This document shows, piece by piece, positions 32,697-41,341 of a stretch of DNA of 64,000 nt (positions are counted from its first letter, which is position 1; the number at the start of each line of letters is the position of its first letter). The stretch covers positions 248,001-312,000 of the forward strand of contig CBDDLT010000016.1 of the NCBI GenBank assembly GCA_965230755.1. The letters run 5' to 3'. A program made the translations under genes and the position numbers. The stretch is from DATFJT01 sp965230755. GTDB taxonomy: Bacteria; Bacteroidota; Bacteroidia; Chitinophagales; Saprospiraceae. The notes below the pieces were generated by a model that was not told the DNA's origin, did no database searches, and saw only the letters and a list, made by a program, of their open reading frames with translations.

Positions 32697-35063
32697 ATGA
32701 GGTTCTTCTTTTTCTTTCTTATGATATCGCTCAGCTCTGTCTCGTATGGACAAATTGAAGGTGTTATTCTAGATGAAAACGATGCCCCATTACCTGGAGC
32801 AAGTATAGTTCTTCTACCCGGTAATCTTCAATCCACGACAGATATCGAAGGGAGGTTTTCTTTTGAGAATCTTGACCACTCTTCATTAGAATTGCGTACA
32901 TCTTATATCGGTTACAAACCTGATACCGCGTACATCAATGTTGTTCTTGGTCAAATCAAGGACATTAAAATCATTTTAGAACCTGAAAATACTTTCCTGG
33001 AAACCATTGTAGTTTCCGAAGAACACGCCAAACAGGAGGCCACTCTTCAAACCGATCATGTACATGAAGATTTTTTGCATAAGCACTTAGAAGGTACTTT
33101 TGCTCAATCCATAGAAAAACTACCTGGAATAAGTGCCATTAATGTCGGTGTTGGAATAGCTAAACCCGTAATTAGAGGGCTCTCCTCCAATCGCATTATC
33201 GTTAATCACCAAGGCATCAAACAAGAGAGTCAGCAATGGGGAAGCGATCATGGCTTGGAAATAGATCAATTCGATGTAGAAAGGGTTGAGATCATCAAAG
33301 GTCCAGGTTCTCTTCAATATGGCTCCGATGGACTTGGTGGAGTTATCAATATTATGCCAGACAAAATACTGCCGAAGAACAGCTATAAGGGCAGTATTTT
33401 AGGTGTACATAAAACCAACAATGAGCACTGGGGCGGTTCCGCAAAATTGGGTTTTAATGTCAATAACTGGTTTTTAACGACTCGATATTCCCGGCAAGAA
33501 TTCGCTGATTACAGAGTACCTAGCGATATATTCAATTATAATAATTTTGAGCTACCAATAGTCAATGAAAGGCTCAAAAATACCGCAGGTAACGAATCAA
33601 ATATCAGCATTTCCACAGGTGTAAGTAAAAACTGGGGTATCACCCGATTACTGTATAGTCATTATTCCCTGCATGGCGGCTTATTTAGCGGTGCCGTAGG
33701 TATTCCACGTTCATATGCACTTACTGATGATGGTAATTATCGCGATATTGACGTGCCTCAACAAAAAGTTGACCACTATCGACTATCCCTTAATCAGACC
33801 TTCTTTTTTGGGGATAACCACCTTACTTTTGACATTGGTCTTCAACGCAATCATCGTCGTGAACTTTCCGAACCCGAATTCCATAGTATTCCACTCTCAC
33901 AATTGGAAGACCTTAATGATAAATTGGCCATAGAACTGGAATTAGAAACTTTTAGTATAGCTTCACATTATCAACACAATCTGCGCCCCGGTTGGAAGAA
34001 TATTGTGGGAATGAATACTCAATGGCAAAGTAACCAGAGGGGCGGCTTCGAATATCTTTTGCCCAATTTTCGCACATTCCGTGGAGGAATATATTCTATT
34101 TCCGAAAAAGAAATTACGGAAAACTGGATTGTCAATGGAGGTATTCGATTAGACCTGGGACACAATGACACAGAATTCTATAGGCAATATGTCTGGAACA
34201 GCAACGAGAGCATCGTGGATTCCCTCATTTCACAAGCTACCGATGATCTTTTCTTTAATTGGTCCGCATCTGTCGGAACGAATCTTAGTTTTAAGGATGG
34301 AAAATGGATTCTTAAAGCGAATTTTGGAAAGAGTTTTCGCGTACCCTACCCTGCAGAAACCGTATCGAACGGTATACATCACGGTACTTTCCGACATGAA
34401 GTCGGAACCCCTGATTTAGACTCTGAACAGGGCTACCAATTCGACTTGGGAGCCTATTGGGATTTCGAAAAATTTGGTGGAAACCTAGCTTTATATTTCA
34501 ACTATTTTGACAATTATATCTATCTAGGACCTACGTTTCCAGCTCGTTTTTCACAACTGCCTGAAGCGGGACAAATTTTCCAATACAGGCAGGATGATGC
34601 CATTTACACCGGTTTTGAATTACAATGGCACTGGAATTTCCTTCCCAAGCTAAATCTGGAACAAGCGGTTGACTTCGTTCAAAGCTTCAATCCTGAAACC
34701 AGACTTGCCCTACCTTTTACTCCACAACCGGCCATCAGAACCGATCTGAGTTTTGCACCATTTGAGAAAACATGGATCGAGGATTCCTATATTGAAATAT
34801 CCCATCAGCATCATTTTGCCGCTTCAGGAAGACTAAGGATTGACCGTTCAGAACAAGCTACTCCCGCCTACCAACTTTGGGATCTTGGCATCGGTACTAA
34901 CTTTCACTTAGGAAATCAGGAAATAAGTCTAAAATGTCAGGTTCAGAATGTATTCGACACTAGGTATTTGGCTCATCTAAGTCGCTATCGAATCATCAAT
35001 GTTCCGGAACAGGGAAGAAACTTTGTTTTTACTTTGAAGGTGCCTTTTGAAGGTAATTTTTAA
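32697..35063 (+). CDS. TonB-dependent receptor, ZnuD-like candidate
   Basis: The 788-residue protein has a signal peptide, a carboxypeptidase-like regulatory domain (about 20-95, IEGVILDENDAPLPGASIVL), a plug (about 120-220, PVIRGLSSNRIIVNHQGI, SDHGLEID) and a 22-strand barrel. The plug sequence IRGLSSNRI.VNHQG with HG.E.D resembles zinc receptors such as ZnuD more than siderophore receptors. It follows a Zur-like gene by 42 bases. The metal is inferred. Confidence 0.85.
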   Translation: MRFFFFFLMISLSSVSYGQIEGVILDENDAPLPGASIVLLPGNLQSTTDIEGRFSFENLDHSSLELRTSYIGYKPDTAYINVVLGQIKDIKIILEPENTFLETIVVSEEHAKQEATLQTDHVHEDFLHKHLEGTFAQSIEKLPGISAINVGVGIAKPVIRGLSSNRIIVNHQGIKQESQQWGSDHGLEIDQFDVERVEIIKGPGSLQYGSDGLGGVINIMPDKILPKNSYKGSILGVHKTNNEHWGGSAKLGFNVNNWFLTTRYSRQEFADYRVPSDIFNYNNFELPIVNERLKNTAGNESNISISTGVSKNWGITRLLYSHYSLHGGLFSGAVGIPRSYALTDDGNYRDIDVPQQKVDHYRLSLNQTFFFGDNHLTFDIGLQRNHRRELSEPEFHSIPLSQLEDLNDKLAIELELETFSIASHYQHNLRPGWKNIVGMNTQWQSNQRGGFEYLLPNFRTFRGGIYSISEKEITENWIVNGGIRLDLGHNDTEFYRQYVWNSNESIVDSLISQATDDLFFNWSASVGTNLSFKDGKWILKANFGKSFRVPYPAETVSNGIHHGTFRHEVGTPDLDSEQGYQFDLGAYWDFEKFGGNLALYFNYFDNYIYLGPTFPARFSQLPEAGQIFQYRQDDAIYTGFELQWHWNFLPKLNLEQAVDFVQSFNPETRLALPFTPQPAIRTDLSFAPFEKTWIEDSYIEISHQHHFAASGRLRIDRSEQATPAYQLWDLGIGTNFHLGNQEISLKCQVQNVFDTRYLAHLSRYRIINVPEQGRNFVFTLKVPFEGNF

Positions 35064-35067
35064 ATAA

Positions 35068-35099
35068 GTTTAGACGGTAACTTTTGTCACCGTCCAAAC
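35068..35099. terminator. Bidirectional hairpin between convergent genes
   Basis: GTTTAGACGGT at 35068-35078 pairs with ACCGTCCAAAC at 35089-35099 with one G-T pair around a 10-base loop. It lies between the stop codons of the TonB receptor and the next minus-strand gene. There is only a weak T run on either side. Confidence 0.6.
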
Positions 35100-35112
35100 C
35101 TAATATCTTTAT

Positions 35113-35535
35113 CTATTGAAGGCAAAACTCTACATCCGCAGTTTCCTTCATTGCACAATCATGGTCTATGCAAGCCTCAACTTCAAGGTGAAAGCATGTA
35201 CCAGCAGGAAAACTACATAAGTCAACCTCTTCTTCAATATTAATAACCTTATCATGTTCATGCATGTCAATGTCAAGAATCTTGTTGTTCACATCCCCTT
35301 CAGGATGAAGAATAATCTCTACTTCATGGTTTTCATCAGATGCTTCAATGTCAATATGAACATGAACATCTGCACAATCAGCCATTGCGATCATTTCATC
35401 AGGCATCGGCTCTTCAATAGTAATCGTAATTTGGTTGGTAGCATCACCACCGTTATCCTCATCATCATCACAACTGATAGCCAATAATCCCAATACAACA
35501 AATGCTAATAGATAATAAAATTTGATATTTTTCAT
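35113..35535 (-). CDS. Acidic His/Cys-rich lipoprotein
   Basis: This 140-residue lipoprotein has the signal LLAISCDDDED and a single beta-sandwich domain. Asp, Glu and His are abundant (DVHVHIDIE, DIDMHEHDK) with paired Cys at ADCADV, LCSFPAGTC, ACIDHDCAM and FCLQ. The composition suggests metal binding on the outer membrane. It faces the TonB receptor across a hairpin. It may be a short relative of the DUF4625 protein on the other side of the regulator, but the family is not certain. Confidence 0.7.
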   Translation of the reverse strand: MKNIKFYYLLAFVVLGLLAISCDDDEDNGGDATNQITITIEEPMPDEMIAMADCADVHVHIDIEASDENHEVEIILHPEGDVNNKILDIDMHEHDKVINIEEEVDLCSFPAGTCFHLEVEACIDHDCAMKETADVEFCLQ

Positions 35536-35559
35536 AGTTAAAATTTATCGTTAAAAACA

Positions 35560-35580
35560 TTGAATACTGCTCGTATTCAA
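35560..35580. promoter_or_regulatory. Perfect 8-5-8 palindrome
   Basis: TTGAATAC (35560-35567) and GTATTCAA (35573-35580) form an inverted repeat 25 bases before the start of the acidic lipoprotein gene. Read in the minus direction it is followed by TGTTTTT, so it may be a terminator of the His-rich gene upstream rather than an operator. Confidence 0.45.
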
Positions 35581-35687
35581 GAGAATCATATTTAAAATAG
35601 TGTTAGTCAAAATTCACCAAGAATGCCATCTGTCAGAATATCTGAATTGCAATACTTATTCTTAGTGTTAATTAAAGAGAATAATTT

Positions 35688-36053
35688 TTAAGACATTTTA
35701 GTTGGCGGCCCTCTAAGAAATGAGGAGAAGTGCTTTTCGTCAAAATGGAATTTTCTTATACCTTCATTTAACTCTACTACAAAAACTTTTGGCAGATCTA
35801 ATTGAAGTTCACATATATCAAATTGAGGGGAATTTAACTGGAAAAAGCAAATATCACATGAAAGATGCCCGTGTTCAGCCGAATGAATATGTGTATCACC
35901 AATTTTACAAGGTTGATCATGTGCATGATGTCCAAATATATGATGAACACTCTGCAGGACAAAAACCTGAGCGATGATAGCTACAAAAAAGTATGTAACT
36001 GCGGAGCGATATATTTGATTATTTCTCAAGCCAATTCGCATTGAACATGCCAA
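35688..36053 (-). CDS. Small membrane-anchored His-rich protein ending in RGPP
   Basis: The 121-residue protein has one N-terminal hydrophobic helix (about 19-35). A His-rich stretch follows (VHHIFGHHAHDQPCKIGDTHIHSAEHGH in segments) with CDIC, then a C-terminal RGPP. This matches the look of small Bacteroidota periplasmic proteins found beside metal transporters. A TGCA-N7-TGCA box 36 bases before the start links it to the Zur-like regulator. An alternative ATG lies at 36041. Confidence 0.7.
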   Translation of the reverse strand: MACSMRIGLRNNQIYRSAVTYFFVAIIAQVFVLQSVHHIFGHHAHDQPCKIGDTHIHSAEHGHLSCDICFFQLNSPQFDICELQLDLPKVFVVELNEGIRKFHFDEKHFSSFLRGPPTKMS

Positions 36054-36088
36054 AATATTCTAGTAAAGTTAAGCCTTTAATTGACAAC

Positions 36089-36103
36089 TGCAACATTGTT
36101 GCA
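36089..36103. promoter_or_regulatory. TGCA-N7-TGCA operator before the His-rich gene
   Basis: TGCAACATTGTTGCA is a perfect 6-3-6 palindrome. It shares both TGCA ends, their spacing, and 11 of 15 bases with the box before the Fur-family gene. It is 35 bases upstream of the His-rich protein start. The surrounding gap 36054-36296 holds no other recognizable gene. Confidence 0.55.
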
Positions 36104-36296
36104 ACTATTTAAAGTTAATGCTTATTCTTCAAAAAATCTACGGCAAGAAATCATCCAACTGTCGAATTGGCCTAATAGTCTAAAAATTCTCTATTACTAT
36201 AACACTATAAATCCCTCTCGTAAGACCACAAGTTATATCAATGAAACACTGCCAAGGCGTTTCTTAAGAACGAAAATTTTTAATAATTCAGAATTA

Positions 36297-36677
36297 CTAC
36301 ATCTCCGGATATCCGGCATCTTTCCAGCAAGTAAGCATTTCAATCTGCTCATCGGAAAGTGCGAAAGTTGGATCTGGTGGCATATTCTTTTGAACCAATA
36401 CTCTGTCTTCAAAGCTTCCTCCGGTAAGAGACGCCGAAAGTCCTGCATATGTCGTAAAATCGGCAGCTGCTGCAGGAATAGCTATGTTCACACCTGATCC
36501 ATCATGACAACCTGAAAAAGCACATGTGTTGTCGATCAAGGCTTTTACATCACCTTCATAAGTTGCATTGTGGCTATCGCATGGATCCGGTTCATCATTA
36601 TCGTCATCTGAGCACGCAACAGTTAGACCTAGCGCGAAGGCCATGATTAATACAAAAAGTAACTCTAATTTTTTCAT
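36297..36677 (-). CDS. Small lipoprotein with a CX4CH haem-like motif
   Basis: This 126-residue lipoprotein has the signal GLTVACSDDDNDE and one motif CAFSGCH, that is CX4CH, followed by DGSG and later a KNMPPDP loop with Met. The layout is that of a small class I-like c-type cytochrome domain (LIDNTCAFSGCH, MPPDPTFALSDEQIEML) common in Bacteroidota. The extra residues between the cysteines are unusual for haem attachment. It may accept electrons at the outer membrane. Confidence 0.72.
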   Translation of the reverse strand: MKKLELLFVLIMAFALGLTVACSDDDNDEPDPCDSHNATYEGDVKALIDNTCAFSGCHDGSGVNIAIPAAAADFTTYAGLSASLTGGSFEDRVLVQKNMPPDPTFALSDEQIEMLTCWKDAGYPEM

Positions 36678-36871
36678 CAGCTAAATTTTTGAACCTTGAA
36701 GGATATTGTTGTTTTAACAAATAAAACATTTTTTATTCGAATATCAAAAAATAATGAAATATTAGTTCGAATAAATTGAAAGATCATCACTATTAATTGA
36801 TACAGCTATTGCCTCACATAATGTTAGGGTAATGCTGCATTTCCGGGTCTTTATTTAGGCAGTACCATCCA

Positions 36872-37582
36872 TCATTTTGGCCCTAAACCATTGACCAAGT
36901 CCTGTATCAATTTTCTATTTGCTTTACTTACTGGTATTCTCTCCGCACCTATTACTACCATATTCCCTTCGATTGCGTCAATAGCACGGGTATTGACAAT
37001 AAAGGATCGATGAACTCGAATGAAATGATTTTTATTGAGAAGATCCATCATTGAAGACATAGACATCAATGTCATAACACGCTCATTGGACAAATGTATT
37101 CTTACATACTTTTCCATTGCCTCGACATACTTTATTTCACTCGGAACAATCTTGATCTTCTTGTATTCTGACTTCACGAAAAAAGGAGTCATGTTTTCCT
37201 TGGATTCTTGGCTAAAAGAGTTACTTACACCCTTATTTTTCAGGACTTTCCCAATTGTCTTTGTAAACCGATCAAAAGCTATAGGTTTTAATAAATAATC
37301 CAACACCTCCAATTCATATCCCTCTAAGGCATATTCAGAATAAGCAGTGCATAGTACGGTCATTGGTTTTTGGGGCATTTGTTTCAAAATCTCTATTCCG
37401 GAAATTTGAGGCATATTGATATCGAGAAACATCAAGTCCACTTCACTTTTCGCAAGAAATTGAATGGCCTCCATAGCCGTTTTACACTCTCCAACTACAA
37501 CAAAATCTTCAAAATGTCTCAGATAATTGGCAATTAGCTCCCGCGCCAATGATTCGTCATCCACTATCAAACATCTAATCAT
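36872..37582 (-). CDS. LytTR-family response regulator
   Basis: The 236-residue protein has a receiver domain with phospho-acceptor Asp54 (MFLDINMP) and acidic pair Asp8/Asp9, Lys at PKPIAF-like LLKPIAFDRF, and a C-terminal LytTR DNA-binding domain (about 135-235, IRVHRSFIVNTRAIDAIEG). The start overlaps the kinase stop by four bases, so the two form a pair. LytTR proteins often control extracellular products. Targets unknown. Confidence 0.95.
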   Translation of the reverse strand: MIRCLIVDDESLARELIANYLRHFEDFVVVGECKTAMEAIQFLAKSEVDLMFLDINMPQISGIEILKQMPQKPMTVLCTAYSEYALEGYELEVLDYLLKPIAFDRFTKTIGKVLKNKGVSNSFSQESKENMTPFFVKSEYKKIKIVPSEIKYVEAMEKYVRIHLSNERVMTLMSMSSMMDLLNKNHFIRVHRSFIVNTRAIDAIEGNMVVIGAERIPVSKANRKLIQDLVNGLGPK

Positions 37583-38577
37583 AACGCCCTGATTTTTGGG
37601 GAGGAAATCACCAGTCGAACTACATAAGTACTATTTTCTGTCTGAATTTCCAGGGAGTATCCTTTTTCATATCTTAACTCGAGCTGCCGCTCGATCATCC
37701 CAATGCCCTTGCCATCCACTTGACGATCTTTCTCATCATATGAATTAGACAAATGCATTTCAATTAGTTCTTCTTCACATGATATATGACAGTGTATATG
37801 GCCCTCTTCATTATAATTGATATCGCTGTGTTTGATAGCATTTTCAACCATGCTCGTAATAATGAAGGGAGCTATTTTCTTATCGCTAGCATTTCCCTCT
37901 ACGTAGAAATCGATGTTCTCAGATGCCGGTTTGTTCATTTCCAACAAATCGAAATAGGCTCGAACACATCTTAATTCCTTTTCCAAGGGAATCTCTTCCT
38001 TTGTCCCATCATCTACACTGTATCGGAGTAAAGTGGAAAATTCATTTACAAATTCAGGAAGTTGTTTGTCTTTTTTCAAGATCAAAGCATTGAGATTATT
38101 CAGGGTATTGAAGATAAAATGCGGATTTATTCTGTTCTTCAAGTTTGTCAATTCCAATTTCTTATTGAGTTGCGCCAATTCGAAATTTTTCCTCTGAAGT
38201 TTCTCAGCATCTCGATAGAGTCCCAAAAAAACGGCCAGACCACAAAACAAAATTGCATTCAAACTCATGGAAAATACGTTTCTCATCCCACTTAAATCGT
38301 ACAGATATTCTTCAAGCCCCGAAATCCTCAAAATCATTATGTAAGCAACGATGAAAGCAAGTAAGACCACTCCAAGAATAATTGGTCTTTGCTTCAGTTG
38401 ATCGAAGATCAACAATGAGGAATAAAACAAGATGGCATAGCTCAATACTTCTTTGAAACTATAGAGCAAGGCCGTCCACCAGTTGATATCGTACCAATGA
38501 TAGTCAAAAACAAATAAGACCATGAACAACCAAAGTCCCAGATGTCGGTATATATTTATTCCTTTCATCCATTGCAA
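37579..38577 (-). CDS. LytS/YehU-type sensor histidine kinase
   Basis: The 332-residue kinase has four hydrophobic segments in the first 120 residues, a short coiled coil, then the His_kinase domain with phospho-acceptor His153 in NPHFIFNTLNNLNAL. A HATPase with N box VENAIKHSD and G box GKGIGMIERQLELRY follows. It lacks a periplasmic sensor domain, so the signal may be membrane-borne. Paired with the LytTR regulator that overlaps it. Confidence 0.95.
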   Translation of the reverse strand: MQWMKGINIYRHLGLWLFMVLFVFDYHWYDINWWTALLYSFKEVLSYAILFYSSLLIFDQLKQRPIILGVVLLAFIVAYIMILRISGLEEYLYDLSGMRNVFSMSLNAILFCGLAVFLGLYRDAEKLQRKNFELAQLNKKLELTNLKNRINPHFIFNTLNNLNALILKKDKQLPEFVNEFSTLLRYSVDDGTKEEIPLEKELRCVRAYFDLLEMNKPASENIDFYVEGNASDKKIAPFIITSMVENAIKHSDINYNEEGHIHCHISCEEELIEMHLSNSYDEKDRQVDGKGIGMIERQLELRYEKGYSLEIQTENSTYVVRLVISSPKIRAL

Positions 38578-38764
38578 GATACGCGCTTAGGTCAAACCAC
38601 TCCTATTTCTTCCACGAATGATCCGATTTTGGGAGTAAACGGACTTAAAACCTTTCTTTCGTACATTCATGGATGTCTAGGCCCATTTGATGAACTATTC
38701 TTTTATCGAAGTAGAGAAAAAATGAGCTTTGAATTAAAATAATTGTTCATCAAAAATTTATGTC

Positions 38765-39829
38765 ATGAAAAGTCTAGTAATGTTTTTATCTATTATTATG
38801 GGTTTGATTTTGCTTAGTTCGTGTTCTAAGGATGAGGGTATTCTGCAGGAATATGATACTACCGCAGTTCAAACCACCGAAAGGACTCAAAATCAAAATG
38901 CACAAGCCATAGTTTTGGCTGCTCCATCTGTTAATAATTCATATTATTCGTCGGTCTTCCAGGATATTGTAGATTTTCAGGTTGATTTTGTAAACAAAAT
39001 CGAAGGAAGGGATGAGGCCATAATTCTTGTTGACAAAAGGACCAGATCATATTATGAAGGTCGGGTTCCAGATTATGTTTTAGTAGAAGCCAATATCGGT
39101 GATATCTGGATACGAGACTTTTCTCCAGTTGTGGCAGGTAAACAAGTTAAGTTTGATTTTAAGCCGGATTATATGAATGTTTCGGATGCCAATTACATTG
39201 ATAATAGTTTTGAACGCTGGTATCGAAAAGTAGGCTTAGAATATGGAAGAAAGTCAAGCCTTATATTGGATGGAGGCAATGTCGTTGATAATGGAAACGG
39301 CAAAGTGATTGTAACAGATAGATTCCTTTACGACAATCCCAGTTTAACGAAAAATGCTGCCAAAAATAAACTCAAAAAGCTCTTGAAGGCAAAGCAGGTT
39401 GCCATTATAAAAGAAAGTCCAGGGGATGCTACCGGTCATTCTGACGGTATGGTAATGTGGGTAGAAGAAAACAAAATACTTCTTCACGATCAACCCGCAA
39501 GAGTGAAAAACAAAATCATAAGAGAACTAAAAAATTCTTTTCCCGGGGTCGAATTGGTTATTGTTCCCGATTACTATGAATTCGAAGAGTGGGGTGGTTT
39601 TAGTTCGGCATGTAACATCTATGTCAATGCCTTAGTCACCAACGATTACATTTATGTTCCAACATTTAATGATACTCACGACCAAGAAATGCTAAACTTT
39701 ATTCAGTCCCACACAACGAAAGAAGTTGTTGAAATTCCTGCGGAAAAAGTTTGCTTCATGGGAGGAAGTGTTCGATGTCTGTCTTGGCAATTAGATGGTG
39801 GATTTGCTAATGATATCTTAACGGAATAA
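38765..39829 (+). CDS. Agmatine deiminase / peptidylarginine deiminase-family lipoprotein
   Basis: This 354-residue protein carries a lipoprotein signal (LLSSCSKDE, Cys20), unlike cytosolic agmatine deiminases. The guanidino-modifying fold has WIRDFSP (115-121), DGGNVV (169-174), GHSDG with His225 and Asp227, and nucleophile Cys338 in SVRCLS. It should hydrolyse a guanidino group of agmatine, free arginine or protein arginine at the cell surface. The lipid anchor favours an extracellular substrate; this is inference. Confidence 0.88.
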   Translation: MKSLVMFLSIIMGLILLSSCSKDEGILQEYDTTAVQTTERTQNQNAQAIVLAAPSVNNSYYSSVFQDIVDFQVDFVNKIEGRDEAIILVDKRTRSYYEGRVPDYVLVEANIGDIWIRDFSPVVAGKQVKFDFKPDYMNVSDANYIDNSFERWYRKVGLEYGRKSSLILDGGNVVDNGNGKVIVTDRFLYDNPSLTKNAAKNKLKKLLKAKQVAIIKESPGDATGHSDGMVMWVEENKILLHDQPARVKNKIIRELKNSFPGVELVIVPDYYEFEEWGGFSSACNIYVNALVTNDYIYVPTFNDTHDQEMLNFIQSHTTKEVVEIPAEKVCFMGGSVRCLSWQLDGGFANDILTE

Positions 39830-39864
39830 GACGATCAGCTTAGAATTGACACTGAGTAATGTTT

Positions 39865-39899
39865 TCAGGAGAGGCTTAATGTATATTAGCCTCTCCTGA
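39865..39899. terminator. Bidirectional terminator between convergent genes
   Basis: TCAGGAGAGGC at 39865-39875 pairs perfectly with GCCTCTCCTGA at 39889-39899 around a 13-base loop that can pair further. It lies between the deiminase gene and the minus-strand YHYH gene. Confidence 0.8.
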
Positions 39900-39928
39900 T
39901 TTCATTCACTTTATCGAAAATTTTATCT

Positions 39929-41302
39929 CTATTTTGCGATTACTACTTTTTTGGAGCTCGAGTGTTCACCAGAAGATATTTTCACCCAATAAATGCCTCC
40001 GTAGATGGTCTCAGTATCAATATAGGATATCGTACTTCCCTTTCTTATTTTTGACCTGCTCACCATTTTACCGGACAAATCAAACAACTCAATTTCAAAA
40101 TCTTCTTTGGCCAAATCATTGATTTGCACCGCAATTAGATCAGCAGTAGGATTTGGAAATACAGTAATATCTAAGGTATTGAATTCCGTCTCTGAAATAC
40201 TCGTAACCGTTCCATCATAAACTGTAGTAGGTTCATCGATACTCTCTACGCTAGCATTCACCGCGACACCGTAAAAGTTGGGGCCAACGACATAAGGGTA
40301 TGCTGAATTCCAGTTTTCGTCCACTGTAGCAAAGTAGGCATAGATTCCATCGGGATATTCCGGAGTAACACAAAATCTGCCATTGTGAACGTCCAGATAA
40401 TCTTCCTCTTCGGGATGTTCGATCCACTCATAATCTTCCCTAAAGTATCCCAGAAAATAGTCATCAGTATTAGGCCCGTCATCAACATCCGTTCCATCTG
40501 CATGATGGGTGCGCTCCGTGATATTTCTCAATTGATATCCAGACTTAATTCGAGTAATTCCTCCTGATCCATCGGGGTTCTTGTAACCATAAGCCCCGTA
40601 GATTGGAAATCCATCATAAGCATAACCGATTAAAGGTGAGTGTTCCGTTTCATCTATCGCGTATAAACCATCTGCATCATACAAATCGCAAATGTCAGAA
40701 ATTACCTCTAGGTCTAGTTTAAAGGCAGAAGGATTCTGATGATGATGATAGTTGCCCATAGCCGGATGAGCTTTGGAACAGTCAAAGCCTGCGCGTTCTG
40801 CTGGTATTGCGTCTCTATTCCAATCATATTCCGTGCCCGGAGGTCCGGAGCAACGAGGATTTCCGGGCCCTCCGCAAAGTCTGTTATTTTGAGAATCCCA
40901 GGCCACGCCGTCCCGATAATCAAAAAGAGCTACCCCATTAATGAAAATTCCTATGTTTCCCGGAGTAGTTGCTACAGGATCTCCAGTGTTTTCCTCAGGG
41001 TTCAATGTAATTCTGAAAATGGCGTCTTGACTCTCCGCTTGGGACGGATTTCCATCCAGAAATGGTCCGGTAGGATAAGCGGGAATTCCATGGGTCGAAA
41101 CATAGACATAGTCGTTAGAGTATTCCACTTTCTGACAATTGTATAAAACTCCATTGTCAATGGCTGTTGAATTTCCTTGTACATAATAACTTCCTGTTTC
41201 CGTTGTATTCTGCAACCAGGATGTAATTGCCGGACTGAGCTGCCCTTGGGCAAATAACGAAAACAACACAAAAACGGCACTTGTAACTAGCTTATTCATC
41301 AC
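39929..41302 (-). CDS. YHYH-domain protein, T9SS-exported
   Basis: This 457-residue protein has a signal peptide ending FAQGQ and a YHYH domain (about 60-345) with GNYHHHQNPSAFKLD, IGYAYDGFPIYG and DCSKAHPAMG. A T9SS type A domain follows (VFPNPTADLIAV, GGIYWVKISS). YHYH domains are secreted, of unknown activity, and often sit near MbnP and MauG-like genes. The His cluster suggests metal binding. It lies 39 bases after the MauG-like gene and is probably in that operon. Confidence 0.85.
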   Translation of the reverse strand: MMNKLVTSAVFVLFSLFAQGQLSPAITSWLQNTTETGSYYVQGNSTAIDNGVLYNCQKVEYSNDYVYVSTHGIPAYPTGPFLDGNPSQAESQDAIFRITLNPEENTGDPVATTPGNIGIFINGVALFDYRDGVAWDSQNNRLCGGPGNPRCSGPPGTEYDWNRDAIPAERAGFDCSKAHPAMGNYHHHQNPSAFKLDLEVISDICDLYDADGLYAIDETEHSPLIGYAYDGFPIYGAYGYKNPDGSGGITRIKSGYQLRNITERTHHADGTDVDDGPNTDDYFLGYFREDYEWIEHPEEEDYLDVHNGRFCVTPEYPDGIYAYFATVDENWNSAYPYVVGPNFYGVAVNASVESIDEPTTVYDGTVTSISETEFNTLDITVFPNPTADLIAVQINDLAKEDFEIELFDLSGKMVSRSKIRKGSTISYIDTETIYGGIYWVKISSGEHSSSKKVVIAK

Positions 41303-41341
41303 TCTTTTAGTTTATCTACTATTCTTTAGACATGTAGTTTT

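Noticed and set aside
36081..36497. 138-codon plus-strand open frame overlapping the CX4CH lipoprotein
   Set aside because: Mostly antisense to a lipoprotein with clear signal and motif; composition not protein-like.
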